From: Isoetes taiwanensis
Taxonomy: Eukaryota > Streptophyta > Lycopodiopsida > Isoetales > Isoetaceae
NCBI GenBank assembly: GCA_021234155.1
Contig: JAJEKV010000500.1
Location: 62,001-126,000 of the forward strand
Reading direction: 5' to 3'
DNA length: 64,000 bases
A program made the position numbers and the translations under genes. The stretch's first letter is position 1. Each line of letters begins with the position of its first letter. Below, one piece after another: positions 43,901 through 54,394 of this stretch. The notes under the pieces were generated by a model, which was not told where the DNA came from, ran no database searches, and saw only the letters and a program-made list of their open reading frames with translations.

Positions 43901-45304
43901 CTAACTATCTCTAGGTTCGTCGGAAGGGTCAAGTGATGCTTGCAAGGTGTTGACAAGACTTGCAATAGCTTCATGGAATTCAGGAGCTAAGTCTTGTGTC
44001 TGTTGGATTGACGTAAACGTATCAATGCAGTTTGTTAAAAGGGGGGGAACTGGGCTGATGCTCTTGGCAGTCTGTGCAAGCAATGTGGTCGCCAGAATCC
44101 GGTTAATGGTGCTCGACCTTAGACACGTAGCTTGCGTTACCAAAAGGTTAAGGAAATCGTCGTCTCGAAGCGAAACGATTGCCTCATTCGGGCAAGTTAA
44201 GGAAATGTTCAACAGAGCTCCGAGGATCTCTTCTTTTGGCTGGTTATGCAAAATGTGCTTCAGATGCGGAAGCGCGCGTTGAAAACCCACACCTTGTGTT
44301 CTTCCCTCGACCGCCAAAATACCAATACAAGCTGCAGCGACATTGACGCATTCCTGGTTTTCTAGTTGCAGCGCGCGCAACAGCAACCCAAAAAGGCGAT
44401 CGTTATCATCGACATCACTGTTATGCTGAGTCGTACAGTAGCTTAGCAAGCCTTTGAGCGTACCAATTTGCTTGCGCAGTAGAATCTCAGGCGGTGCCAA
44501 AACACGATTGAACGACTGATCAAGTATTTCAATTAGCTCTTGTCTGGTGCTGAACCAGTGCCCAGCAAGACCGCAGGTGGCCGGTTGGAAGATTGCAGCA
44601 CTGATTGGCAATGTCCCATGGCGATACAGATGCACTGTCCAAGTTAGAAACTCCACCTTCTGTTCCAAAAAATACAAACCATGGAAGACGAAGAACACAG
44701 ATCCTACCGAAAGGATCAGCTGGAATCCTGCGAACCCGCAGGCTACCCATAGCACATTCTGCAGTCTTGTAGAAGCAATGTTCTTTATATCTCGGATAAC
44801 GAAGAGATTGAAGATGGCATAGAGCAAGAATTCGAGAATATAAGCAAGCAATTGAATGATTGTGCTGACCACAAAGAAAGGGTAAAGCTTGTGAACCTCC
44901 CAAAGGGGAACAGACTTCCTGGTTCGAAGCAATAAAAGATTAGAACAGGGGTTGTCTTTGAAGAACTTGTGGATCCAGGTTCTGTTAAGTTTCAGGAAAG
45001 TTTGCAGCATTACCATGACCAAACAAAACCACCAGATTAGTTGGGGTATGCTGGAGGCAGAGGAACTTACCAGAATCCCAAAGTAAGTTAGCAGAAGCCA
45101 TCCCCAAATTTGTTGTGCCCTTATTGCGGTCAGCAAAATGAAAGCTTCTCGTTTAGCAGTACGATCTGGCACCTTATCTACTTCCGGATCCCAGAACTTC
45201 AAGTTTTTTGCCCCTGGATTTGAGTGGAAAGATATGCCATCACCATTCCGGCTATCGTCCATGTGTTGTTGATGATATCCATGGTATGCGCAGTCTTCTC
45301 TCAT
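43901..45304 (-). CDS. Multi-pass membrane protein with helical-repeat-like tail, unknown function
   Basis: A single open frame of 467 codons without introns, the longest in the window. Residues 1-60 are polar (start MREDCAYHG). Hydrophobic segments lie at about 66-105 (IWGWLLLTYFGIL, IPQLIWWFCLVMVML), 140-170 (FFVVSTIIQLLAYILEFLLY) and 184-215 (LWVACGFAGFQLILSVGSVF), giving probably four to six membrane helices. From about 260 to the end it is soluble and rich in leucine helices with the look of an ARM/HEAT-type solenoid (LENQECVNVAAACIGILAVE, HILHNQPKEEILGALLNISL). Codon composition is balanced and there are no internal stops, so this is likely a functional gene. I do not recognise the family. 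Confidence 0.8.
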   Translation of the reverse strand: MREDCAYHGYHQQHMDDSRNGDGISFHSNPGAKNLKFWDPEVDKVPDRTAKREAFILLTAIRAQQIWGWLLLTYFGILVSSSASSIPQLIWWFCLVMVMLQTFLKLNRTWIHKFFKDNPCSNLLLLRTRKSVPLWEVHKLYPFFVVSTIIQLLAYILEFLLYAIFNLFVIRDIKNIASTRLQNVLWVACGFAGFQLILSVGSVFFVFHGLYFLEQKVEFLTWTVHLYRHGTLPISAAIFQPATCGLAGHWFSTRQELIEILDQSFNRVLAPPEILLRKQIGTLKGLLSYCTTQHNSDVDDNDRLFGLLLRALQLENQECVNVAAACIGILAVEGRTQGVGFQRALPHLKHILHNQPKEEILGALLNISLTCPNEAIVSLRDDDFLNLLVTQATCLRSSTINRILATTLLAQTAKSISPVPPLLTNCIDTFTSIQQTQDLAPEFHEAIASLVNTLQASLDPSDEPRDS

Positions 45305-45309
45305 ATGTA

Positions 45310-46365
45310 GTCACTCTTTAGTAGTTGACTGACTTATACAAAGTTCCATAATTTTCCCACAGGTATTAAAAAACATTCACAGAGCATTATGATAGCACCT
45401 GCTCATTGTAAGTGAAGGCAATTCTCTTTGTACTCTGTTCAATCAATTCTTGCCCTCGTCCGTCAACTATAGAAATCCAATTCGATTCCTAATCCAAAAT
45501 GTGATTGCTTTATTTACCCCTAGCCAAATGGGCAATTTGACATTCATTGACCCCCCAAAAAGCATCAAGATGTAGTTCCCTTATTGGAGCATATGTACAA
45601 GAATGCCCCACATGCAGATTGCTAGCATCTCAACTAGAACCCGGTCTAACCAACGACAACTCCTTCATGGTGGTATCCTTACAATATCACATGGCTACAA
45701 GAATTCCTCACATCCACATCTACCTACCCTATATTAGCTCGGTCTAAACAAATTAACAACTAAAAACGTGTGCCCCACGATGCCGGGCATTAGTCATAAA
45801 CGTGTGAAATGCATTTATGGGCATTAGTCGTGGCCGTGATAAATGGGTGAATGCGACAAACTAAATGTACATAGAATGTGTCTATGTATAGACTGGAATT
45901 CTAATGCATGAATGCGATGCAAGGTCTCGCAATTATTAATAGCATACATAGTTAGGAAACATATGCACATGTTATGTTAATTATCAATTCACTTCGATGC
46001 TACTCTACCACAACCAAATATAGTCTTTAATCGAATATTTCCATTAGTTGATGCAAATGAAATTAACAAAAGACTAAATAAGAATGGTCATTTCTAAGGA
46101 GTTTTGAGAGACAAAGGTCGTCCCTAATATGTAGATGATGGAAATGTCAAATAAATAATGACATAGATATGTGGCCACATTTAGATGGTACATACACCAT
46201 TGGTTCTAGTTGAACACAAGATAGAGCCAATGGGTTTAGGGAGGAAGGGGGCTTACACAACACATAAAGGAACCGATGGCGATATTTCTTATGATTATGG
46301 CCCATTTTATACCCAGCAATAGTCCTCTTGATAGTCACCTGATTTCTAATTAGGGCCAAGGAATT
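45310..46365. other. No gene recognised
   Basis: Spacer that should contain the promoter of the minus-strand membrane protein. A repeated GGGCATTAGTCGTGG-like phrase occurs at 45780-45835. Confidence 0.35.
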
Positions 46366-46371
46366 TCTTGT

Positions 46372-48200
46372 ATGTTTCAACTTCAACAATCAAGGAGGAG
46401 CGCCGAAATATCGTCATCTGTTCCTTTATATAAGGTAAAGGCCAAGAGCAGGCCATTTCATACATTCTTGTCGTCAATGCTGGTTTCCAAGGAAAAGGAA
46501 CTTTTGGAGGCGACAACAGCATACAAAAGTATGGAGAAAATTCACAAAGGGGTAATTGCTAATGACCTTTGCAATTACATAGTGCTCAATACTTTTTCTT
46601 TACGCTTCATCATTCTTTTTATTTTTAAAGCAGAAGGCGAAGAACATAGACTCAAACCAAGGTTGGAGAAGTTGAAAGAAATAGCTTCATCTCTAAATAA
46701 GATGTCCGGATTTGCAACTCAACCTTCCATTTCCGGAACATCAAAATGCTCTGGTAGCATTTGCAAGTTTACAAAGTTGTTCTTTTACGTACATATGCCT
46801 ATGACCCACTTTGTGTCTCGACCATTGTTGCACATTGCATGCACAGTTTTCATCAATTTGTGCTTACACATATGTTTCTCAAAGAGATCAACTTGTCCCT
46901 CTTGTGAGAGCCAGATGCCTCATAATTGGTTCAGGTCCATTGGACTTCCATGTAGATCTGCAATGGAATTTGCTCCCAATTATAGTGCAGTGCAGTCTAT
47001 TGAAAAGAGTCAAGATCCATCATTAAGCATACCTGCTGACTTGGAGGAGCCTGATATAATTATGCAATCCACTGAAGATTGCACTTTATTATCTGCCACC
47101 CAAACTTGAAGAGAGACAATGCTGAACAAAGTAATAGTTGTAAAAGACTGAAAAGTAAGTTATTCTTGTGAAGTATAACTACTTTGGATTTTTCTTCTAT
47201 AAGTACTTATTTAATTTGATAATTTGAATGATGCAGGCTCAAGTTTGGATATTTCAAACTCTATAGTTGACATTTCTAACAGAATTGACGACAATGATGT
47301 GCAAGTAATAGATGAAGAATGTGAAGCAGTGTTGAAGAATATAGATGATTATGTTTCCAATTTGGACAAACGAGCTGATATTGTGGAGAAGACAATCACA
47401 GAGGAAAAAACTAATTTGGCATCGGTTGGAGAATCTCCTTCTAAGAATAATTCCAAAGGGTTTCCTCCGACCAAAGCGAGCTCCATCCAAATCAATAATT
47501 AAAAACTAAAGGTGATTCTAGTGTGTTTCTTTTCGCCTATTATCTTCGATATAATTTCTCTAATAGTTGTCATTGCATGGTGCTAGTGTTGTTGGCAAGA
47601 AGCTTTTGGTTATTGAGCGGGAGGATTTCTGTACAAGGTTTTCAAAAAGGCTAAAGTAATACGATGTGGTGGAAGGTGTCAACTTCTTCCATCAAGAAAA
47701 GAGGTTCTTCTTTGTCGGGCCGAGGCGGTGCAGTTCATGTATTTAGATCCTTAGAACATTTTCTTTGTTGGTATATGGTCTTCCAATCACTCGGTGATTA
47801 GCGACGAGGAGGTCTTTCATTCCTCGGTCCTTAGTGGATAAGTTTCTTTTCAAATGGATGGTGCATCTTTAAAAATGAAAGGAAGAACTTCTTGCTACAT
47901 CAAAAACTCACAAAAGTTTATGAGAAATGTCGAGAATTTAGCATAAGGACAACTTTCTTTGATTGATCCTTACAGTGCATTGAATTTTTAAGAAAATGCG
48001 ATTCTTGCATCAAACCAAGGTCCTTCATGCGACATAAATGGCGGTGATTACATTTGAAGACTATGGTACCTTACTTGGAGAAGCTAATAACGAAGTGAGC
48101 GTAATTGCTTATGTACAGAGGGCATGCATTATCGAAATCGATATGATGAGAAAAGCACAAAAAGTGTTGGAGGTACTAAAGACCATGGACTTGTCCTAAA
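46372..48200 (+). pseudogene. Decaying multi-exon gene of unknown family
   Basis: The plus strand has protein-like pieces: SSSVPLYKVKAKSRPFHTFL plus a KEKELLEATTAYKSMEKIHK helix (46400-46560); EHRLKPRLEKLKEIASSLNK (46650-46700); EFAPNYSAVQSIEKSQDPSL (46970-47030); an acidic ORF 47224-47502 with VDISNRIDDNDVQVIDEECE. After 47590 come ASVVGKKLLVIEREDF, YKVFKKAKVIRCGGRCQLLP and NIFFVGIWSSNHSVISDEEV in different frames. GT-AG-like borders occur but several frame changes and stops remain. I do not recognise the protein. It could be a working gene with more introns than I can resolve at its start, but the 47600-48200 part looks broken. Confidence 0.4.
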
Positions 48201-48403
48201 GCTGTTGTATGTTTTTTTAATATTAGATCCCTTTTTATTGTAATTTAGTGTTTATCAACACCACAAATGTTTAAAGAACTTTATAATTCTACGGTATCAG
48301 GTTCGATTATAATGGGCTCAAATATCCCCATGCTTTGGCCACAAAATATCCCCAAAGCAAAGCGACCCCAAAATTAGCACAAACCTAACACAAAGTTAGC
48401 AAT

Positions 48404-48447
48404 ATCCCACATGCACGTATCACAAAATTCGTGCGCATATATAAATA
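48404..48447 (+). promoter_or_regulatory. Plant snRNA-type promoter: USE plus TATA, Pol III spacing
   Basis: ATCCCACATG at 48404-48413 matches the plant upstream sequence element (consensus RTCCCACATCG). A TATATAAATA box follows at 48438-48447. The gap of 24 bases is that of Pol III (U6-type) promoters; Pol II snRNA promoters have about one helical turn more. A TGGGCTCAAATATCCC phrase recurs upstream (48311) and downstream (48588). Confidence 0.6.
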
Positions 48448-48469
48448 GTTTTTTGCTGCTTCATTGAAG

Positions 48470-48590
48470 AGTGTGGATAGAGATTAGATGATGAAAAGTT
48501 ACGGCTCTCTGGCTTGTAATCTTCAGTTACAGGCCAGAGTGTCATGACCTTTCAAAATGTAATCCTCGTCCACCCTTTTTTTTTAGTAGT
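48470..48590 (+). ncRNA. Candidate Pol III transcript with a 13-bp hairpin and T-run terminator
   Basis: The start is predicted about 30 bases after the TATA start, near 48470. At 48507-48519 and 48527-48539, CTCTGGCTTGTAA and TTACAGGCCAGAG pair over 13 positions (one G-U) around a seven-base loop TCTTCAG. An eight-or-more T run at 48576-48584 would terminate Pol III. ATGATGA at 48488-48494 matches the C box of C/D snoRNAs, but I find no D box (CTGA) near the 3' end. It does not match U6, U3 or 7SL as I know them. Length would be about 110 bases. Existence of the transcript is inferred from promoter layout only. Confidence 0.45.
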
Positions 48591-48629
48591 GGGCTCAAAT
48601 ATCCCACATGCATTCAATGTTCCACATGT

Positions 48630-48765
48630 TACCAAATCAACATTCTTCCGAGGAACAGTGTGATTCAGAAGATGAGGTCCGGAGTGAACATGAGACGACC
48701 AGCGAAGAAGAAGACCCGGACGAAGAAGAAGAAGAATTTTTTTTGGAATTTCAAAATTGGCTGGA
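48630..48765 (+). CDS. Candidate exon encoding a highly acidic segment
   Basis: The frame reads EEQCDSEDEVRSEHETTSEE and then EDPDEEEEEFFLEFQNWLES, ending at a GTAAGT that would serve as donor. Acidic tails like this are common in TE-derived and chromatin proteins. No neighbours that clearly continue it were found. Confidence 0.3.
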
Positions 48766-49419
48766 GAGTAAGTCGCATGCAATTTCAATTTTTGCATTCT
48801 TTCCCATGAGCTTTCCCATGAGCTTTCCCATGTTGCTGTGCCGACCCTACTGTAACACAGGCCTTAAACAAGGTTTAAAATGAAACGCACTTATTTAAGA
48901 AGTGCGTTTGAAAGATTCCTTTGAAAATTTTTGAAAGTTCAAAAAAGAGACAAAAAAGGGCGCATGAAAGATTGTTGAACAGTTGGCGGTCAATAAATCC
49001 CATAAAAAGTAGCACTTTTATAGAAATGTGTTGAGGGAAAAAAAAAAAATCAAAAGAGACTGTTTTGAGGAGGCTAACGCAAATATTAAAGAACAAACAA
49101 ATTAATTGTTGTTAAAAATGAAGCATATGCAGTGTGTCCTTTTGTACAAAAAAACTGCAAATGCCTTTAAAGTGCAATTTACAAAAAGTAAAAAATAAAG
49201 TTTGTGGAAAAGAAGTGGTAGGTTCCTCCCAGTCTACAGGGCTCCCATCTCCATTTGGCTCGGTTTCTTGTGATGCCACGAAGCCTGAGACACCTGCTTC
49301 TGATTCTAATGGTACTGGAACTGGCTCCTTGGGGGGCTCTACCTCCTTGGTTGAGGTCTACAAACTCCACCTCCCTCGTCTTTTCTTCCTCGTGATAGAA
49401 TTTTGGATTTCAGTGTAGA

Positions 49420-51600
49420 TGCCTTTGACATCCCCAGCACCATTTTTTGCTCCTAACTCCTCATTTTCATCTGGAAATGACTCATCTGGAAATGACTCAT
49501 AGGAGTTTATTCGAGTCCTGATAAAGCTGATTTTGTGCAGGTCAATATCAAGCCCGACACCACGTTATTTGCTTAGAAGCGATATAGGCGTGGTACGGTT
49601 CACGAAAAAGCATCAAAACCTAGTCCCCGGTGAAAACCATTGTATCAGTTGTTAATTAGCCTTTGGGTTTACGGTAGTGAGACACCACGGCGCCTTGCCG
49701 CGTGGGTCTCTCGGCTTTGTGTAGATGGATGGGGAATTGGAATGCATTGCGCGGTGGGGTCTTAAGCACCTTAAGTGTTAAAGTGCACCATGGTCTTCTT
49801 GGTGTCTTGTAGTGTAGTAGCCTATGTGAAAATGTTGAAAGCGGTGACTACTAGGTGGACCACCACCATGACCTTTAACGTTTGTCTTCACCTCAAGCGA
49901 GAAAGAAATGGTAAGTCAAAAGTACACGGCCAAGGGGCTGCTGTATAAATTTATACCGCAGGTCTGCTGCTGTATAAATTTATACCGCGGGGTTCCTGCT
50001 GTATAAATTTATACAACAAGGACTGCAGTATAAATTTGTGCAGAAAAATCTTTTTAAAATACAAAAAGCAAGCGACTTCGAGGCTTACTAGATGCAATTT
50101 TCAAAGCACGCCATTTGCCGGACCATTGAAAGCAGGTTTTAAACGGACATCGTTTGAAGGTCGAGTGAAAGATTATGACTCTCCAATTTGCCGACAACGT
50201 GATTTCCTTTAGACCATCCAAAAATGCTTTTACTTGCACATGAGTAAAGGCTTCATCATCAAAGACACTGTCCTTGATCTTAAAACCATAGGGAATGTCT
50301 ACTATGCACAATGTAAAGTTCTGCTTATCCAACAGTGTCCCTAGTTTGGTCAGATCCGGGGATAGGTTAAATGCGTATGAAATTATTTTTCGGGCAGGTA
50401 TAAAAAAATATAAATATGTATTTTTGGGAAAAATCATTATTTTTAAGTATTTAATACCGCCGTGGGAAAAAAATTCACGGCGTAAGCGGAAACCTTGATC
50501 TTCTTTGCGAAACTTTTTTCGGCGTAAAGCGAAAAAACTAGTTTAAACTACAGCGAAAAAAAAATATTCCAGCGTAAAAGCGAAAACAGGTTCAGCAAAA
50601 AAATTTGAACTTTTCGGCGTAAAGCGAAAGCTGAAGGTTTAAACTTCCAGCGTTCAGCGAAAAAGCGGAAGAGTTCACTGCCAGCGAAAAAAAAAAATTA
50701 TTATTATTATTATTATTCGCGTGTAACTGAAGGTTTAAACTTCTGAAATTCAGCGTGAAAGCGAGGAAAGTTCCTTTCTGTAATTTTAGTTCAGTCTTAG
50801 CTGAAGGTTCGCTTTCTGTGAAAAAAGTTCAGCGTATCTTGGAGAAGGTTAAGCTCTGTGAAATTTTTTTTCGACAGCCAGGAAATTTTTTGGCCATTAT
50901 TTTTTTATTAAGCGTCAAATTTGTGCGTATCAAGCGAAAATCATTATTACATTATAAAAGCGTTATCTGATATTGAACCTATCACAGGCGGTCACCATGT
51001 ACAACTTTGGCCTGGCGATCCTGGCCATATGTTGTAAATCTTTCGTAGCCACCCCGAGCGCTTTCGGCTACTTGCTTGCCCGTTCGATGGCTTTTAATCT
51101 TTGCCTTTCTTCTTTTGCCCTTGAACCAGATTCAAGAAGCCTGCTGGCAGACCTTTCTTCTTGTTCTGTAAGAAAGGAATATAAATTTTTACAAACATCA
51201 CAAAAGCACAAAACCACAAAGCAGTTCTTCTTACAAACTCACCTTGACCACTAAAGTTGGCAAACATGTTCTCATTATTATCATGTCGTTGTACATGTCG
51301 GGTAAAAAGCTTGCACTCCTCCAGTTTTCTAAATTTAGTTGCTTCATTAACCCCGGCATGTGACAATGTCCTTCCATTTTGCAACCAAGAAGAGAGTTAG
51401 AGATGGATTGAGTACAGTGCATAGTAAAGTCTCCTTACGTCTTAGCCTCCTTAGCCATTTCGTCGAAAGTAAATTCTTTGGCAACAACCTTTTCAAGAAG
51501 CCGGACAAATATTTCTTTGCTCTTCAGACCCTGTAATTGTGTCCATGGCACTATGCTCATGTTTCTTGAACATGCAGAAGATTCTTTCTTGCGGATCCCA
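49420..51600 (-). CDS. Split gene with methyltransferase-like motifs (tentative)
   Basis: Read on the minus strand. An exon near 51590-51440 encodes VPWTQLQGLKSKEIFVRLLE and KVVAKEFTFDEMAKEAK, ending in GTAAGG. A second (about 51384-51243) encodes VNEATKFRKLEECKLFTRHV and ends CAAG/GTGAGT. A third (from 51166, after TTTCTTACAG) encodes EQEERSASRLLESGSRAKEE and stops at a TAG near 51085. Further on, 50437-50080 encodes FTLCIVDIPYGFKIKDSVFD and FLDGLKEITLSANWRVIIFH; DIPYGF resembles the DPPY motif of DNA amino-methyltransferases. Near 49575-49430 is VVSGLDIDLHKISFIRTRIN, which could be the SAM-binding motif I/II end of a beta-class enzyme, in the expected order. Whether these pieces form one gene is unclear. 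The DIPY variant, the intervening stop and the repeats inside argue that it may be inactive. Confidence 0.35.
49943..50041. repeat. Four copies of the palindrome GTATAAATTTATAC
   Basis: Copies at 49943, 49972 and 50001 are exact; the one at 50028 is partial (ends TTTGTGC). Copies are spaced 27-29 bases, usually preceded by CTGCT and followed by CGC. Three more lie at 51684-51791. Confidence 0.9.
50463..50775. repeat. Degenerate AGCGAAAA / GCGTAAAGCGAAA array
   Basis: Short units of CAGCGAAAA, GGCGTAAAGCGAAA and GAAGGTTTAAACTTC recur about a dozen times over 300 bases. No coding frame. Confidence 0.7.
50697..50717. repeat. (ATT)n microsatellite
   Basis: Seven tandem trinucleotides within the AGCGAAA array. 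Confidence 0.9.
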
Positions 51601-51683
51601 CTGTTAAAAATGAGGACCGTTAAGGACTTAATGGCTAAGTCCGGTTATTGAAACAACTAAAAGCTAAGCGGCGGGGGCCCGCG

Positions 51684-51791
51684 GTATAAATTTATCCCGT
51701 TCATGCCAGCGGTATAAATTTATACCGTAGTGGGCGAGGGTTCTAAGTCGCCCGTTTTAGAATGGTGACTCCGGTCGGTATAAATTTATCA
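51684..51791. repeat. Three more copies of the GTATAAATTTATAC palindrome
   Basis: Exact copy at 51712-51725; one-base variants at 51684 (ATCCC) and 51778 (ATCAC). All are preceded by CGG. Together with the copies at 49943-50041 they frame the possible methyltransferase gene segment. Confidence 0.9.
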
Positions 51792-53130
51792 CGGTGGCAT
51801 TGCAGTGGTGGTGAAAGCGAGGCATAATCCGGTGGAAAGAGCACACGCACATGATCCCAAGCCCGCAACACCCCCATGGAGAAAGGGGATGCATGTGGAA
51901 AAGGCGGAGACCATACAACGATTGCCGAGGGCAACTCCACATACGCGGACTGACTTCCCAAATGCCACACAATGGCGAAGAGACTGCAACAACAAGCAAG
52001 ACCGGGAGAAGATGCTCCATCTGCGCAGAATCGCCAAACAAACTTGGAGACCAACACCTTACTATGCGGCCAAAAATCGAGAATGGCCAAGCCCCCATCC
52101 TCACCGGGGGAGACACGCTTCCACCAAGCCACTTTAACAACCGCCCTTCATCATCCCCCCACACACAAAATTTCGAACAATCTTATCCAAAGCACGTATC
52201 TTACCCGGGGAGCTAGCATCATAGGAGATCTTCGTATACACATGAGTGCTACAAAATGCACCGACTTGGCAATAGTGATCCTACACGCCATGGACAACTT
52301 GCTACCCTTCCACCGCCAACCCCCCGCAAAATCTCATCCCACACCCTCCCCATGGAAACATCCTCCAAAGGGAATACCCAATGACTTAGTACACACATTA
52401 CCTAGAAGCACCTTCCAAGGGAATAGAGCCAAACAAGGGGAGGCTGGAGTCATTTGGGCCCATAATCGAGCACTTACCCCAATTCAAAAGAATGCCCGAG
52501 GCCAAGGAGAAAGTATCCAACAAACCCTTCACATTCCAAAATCCTCTCTTACGCCACCAAGAAGAGGAAAGTGTCATCGACAAACTGGTTAATAATCTGG
52601 CTACCATCCCGCATCCGAAGCCCATCCACCACTCCCTCCTCCGCTGCAGACCAAAACAAGCGAGGCAGGTGCCTCCTCCCACAATCGTAAACAAAAACGG
52701 CCAAAGGGCACCCTGACGCACCCTCTCGCCTAAGGAGAAAAGGCGGAGGGGTTCACCCCACACCACCGTAGCGTGCTGACCTATGCAACTTCATATTTGT
52801 CAGAAAAGCGTGGACCCAGACCAACGCTAACATCATGGCGGACAAGAACTCCCATCCGGACACTATCGTAAGCTTTGGGCAAAGTCAAGCTTAAGATAGG
52901 CAATGCCTTGACTTTGTTCTTACGGCCCAATAAAGGCCCTCATAAGGCTGCGGCAACATTAGTCAAAATGTTCCTCGGGGAACAAACCCGGACCCTTACT
53001 AATGGAAGAAGTCAACACCGCTTCAACTTCTCTGCCGGGGCTTTTTAATAATCTTGTACCGCGAGGGACAACAAGGAGATAGGCCTCCAATCATTAATGG
53101 TAGAAGGTCGCTTTAACCTTAGGAATCAAA
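51743..53130 (-). mobile_element. Degenerate LINE, reverse transcriptase and C-terminal part
   Basis: On the minus strand from high to low coordinates: LKLDFAQSLR and a shifted AYDSVRMG (motif A region) near 52890; VRQGALWPFLF (motif B) at about 52720; SGILLNWGKCSIMG (after the YADD region) at about 52460; then WWKRVSPGEDGGLAILDF at about 52125 (connection region). Frames change repeatedly. The element is GC-rich and related in style, but not visibly identical, to the LINE at 21440-24360. Confidence 0.75.
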
Positions 53131-53159
53131 GGAAATGCATGCGGTATTCAAGATCCTAT

Positions 53160-53630
53160 CCATTTGAGAAGACTGCAGCAACTCAAGATACACCTGGTAC
53201 AATTTTGCAGTACGTTTCTGTGCTTTTTAAACTTATGGCCAGCATCACGTAGCAATTTTACAGTTGTAAGTTTTTGTGATTTTTCAACTTTGTATGGCCA
53301 GCATCATGTAACATTTTTGCAATCTTTTTTGTGCAATGCAAATTTTTGGTGTTTATACAAGAAGGAAACTGTCTTCCATACATTTCTTAGAATGTGTTGC
53401 ACGAGGATGCAGTGCGCACATAATAGTGACATTTTATATAATATGTATCTGTTGCAAGTGGAAGCAAAGTTTGAGCTCCCTTGCTTCTGCTTATGGTTCC
53501 AAGCTGTCTATTTATGAGAGGGAACTTGAATGAGCTTAACTTATGCAATAATTCTCAGTTTGTAGATAGCTTGTAGTCAGCTCTAAATGCTTCATCCGAT
53601 CATTTTGCACCTCTACATAGAGCTGTGTAG
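53160..53630. other. No gene recognised
   Basis: ATGGCCAGCATCA(C/T)GTA occurs twice (53235, 53297). Nothing else recognised. Confidence 0.35.
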
Positions 53631-53802
53631 CGTTTTAAATTTGAATAATTGGACGCCAACTGTATAGCCCAATGTTTAAACAGTATTTCCTGCCTCAAGC
53701 AAACTGCAATACAAGCGTTTAAATTTGAATAATTGATTACCAACATTTAGTATAGTCCAATGTTTAAACGGTGCTTCCAGCCTCAAGCATACTGCAATAC
53801 AA
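53631..53802. repeat. Tandem duplication, unit about 85 bp
   Basis: Both copies contain GCGTTTTAAATTTGAATAATT (or GCGTTTAAATTTG), CCAATGTTTAAAC and GCCTCAAGCA(A/T)ACTGCAATA. Confidence 0.85.
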
Positions 53803-54294
53803 GACAGACAGTAAAGGTGATGTGGTAACAAAAAGATATCTCGAAATGGCACCTCGGCTATAAACATGCTACCAATTAGAGAACCAACAACACAAGCATG
53901 CCAATCAACACCACAAGCATGCCAATTAATGCTAGACCTATAGAAAACAAGTAGAAAGGCTCCTTTGGCCCATGGCTTTATACTTTGAATCCAAAATAGT
54001 CAACTGCACGATGTTATTTGAGACACATCCAGCTCTACCAACATGGCTTTTTTACTTTGAATCCAAAACAATATTAGCTCGGGCACCTCTCTTTCTCTTT
54101 TTTTCCGTCACCCTTCCTGTTGGGGAAAATTGGTCTATATAAGACCAATTGTTTGGCAATATTATTGTTCACGAAGATATTAAATTAAAAGTTCACTGCA
54201 CATAGATGAACCTTCTTATGATAAATGCCAACTTGAACGACAGTATACCTTTCAATTTATCCATTCTGTCAACCTTCACCTATTCAATTCAAAC

Positions 54295-54389
54295 AAATGC
54301 CTGCATCAAATCATATTCGTATTTACGCCCGGCAATGCATCAAAGCATATTCGTATTTATGCCCGGCAACGCCAGGCACCCATTACTAG
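54295..54389 (+). mobile_element. Helitron-like 3' terminus with duplicated hairpin
   Basis: GCCCGGCAACGCCAGGC folds into a GC stem and is followed by ACCCATTACTAGT: a CTAG end with the T expected from insertion between A and T. The preceding 40 bases with CATATTCGTATTTA(C/T)GCCCGG are duplicated in tandem. A possible 5' end, TCTATATAAGACC, lies at about 54133, which would make a ~255-bp non-autonomous Helitron, but its flanking base is not the expected A. Confidence 0.5.
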
Positions 54390-54394
54390 TTCTT

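Noticed and set aside
48470-48590. Box C/D snoRNA or telomerase RNA
   Set aside because: The C-box match is not accompanied by a D box or terminal stem, and no telomere-repeat template is present in the predicted transcript.
51743-52592. Plus-strand ORFs of up to 206 codons
   Set aside because: They are antisense shadows of the minus-strand LINE reverse transcriptase remnants.
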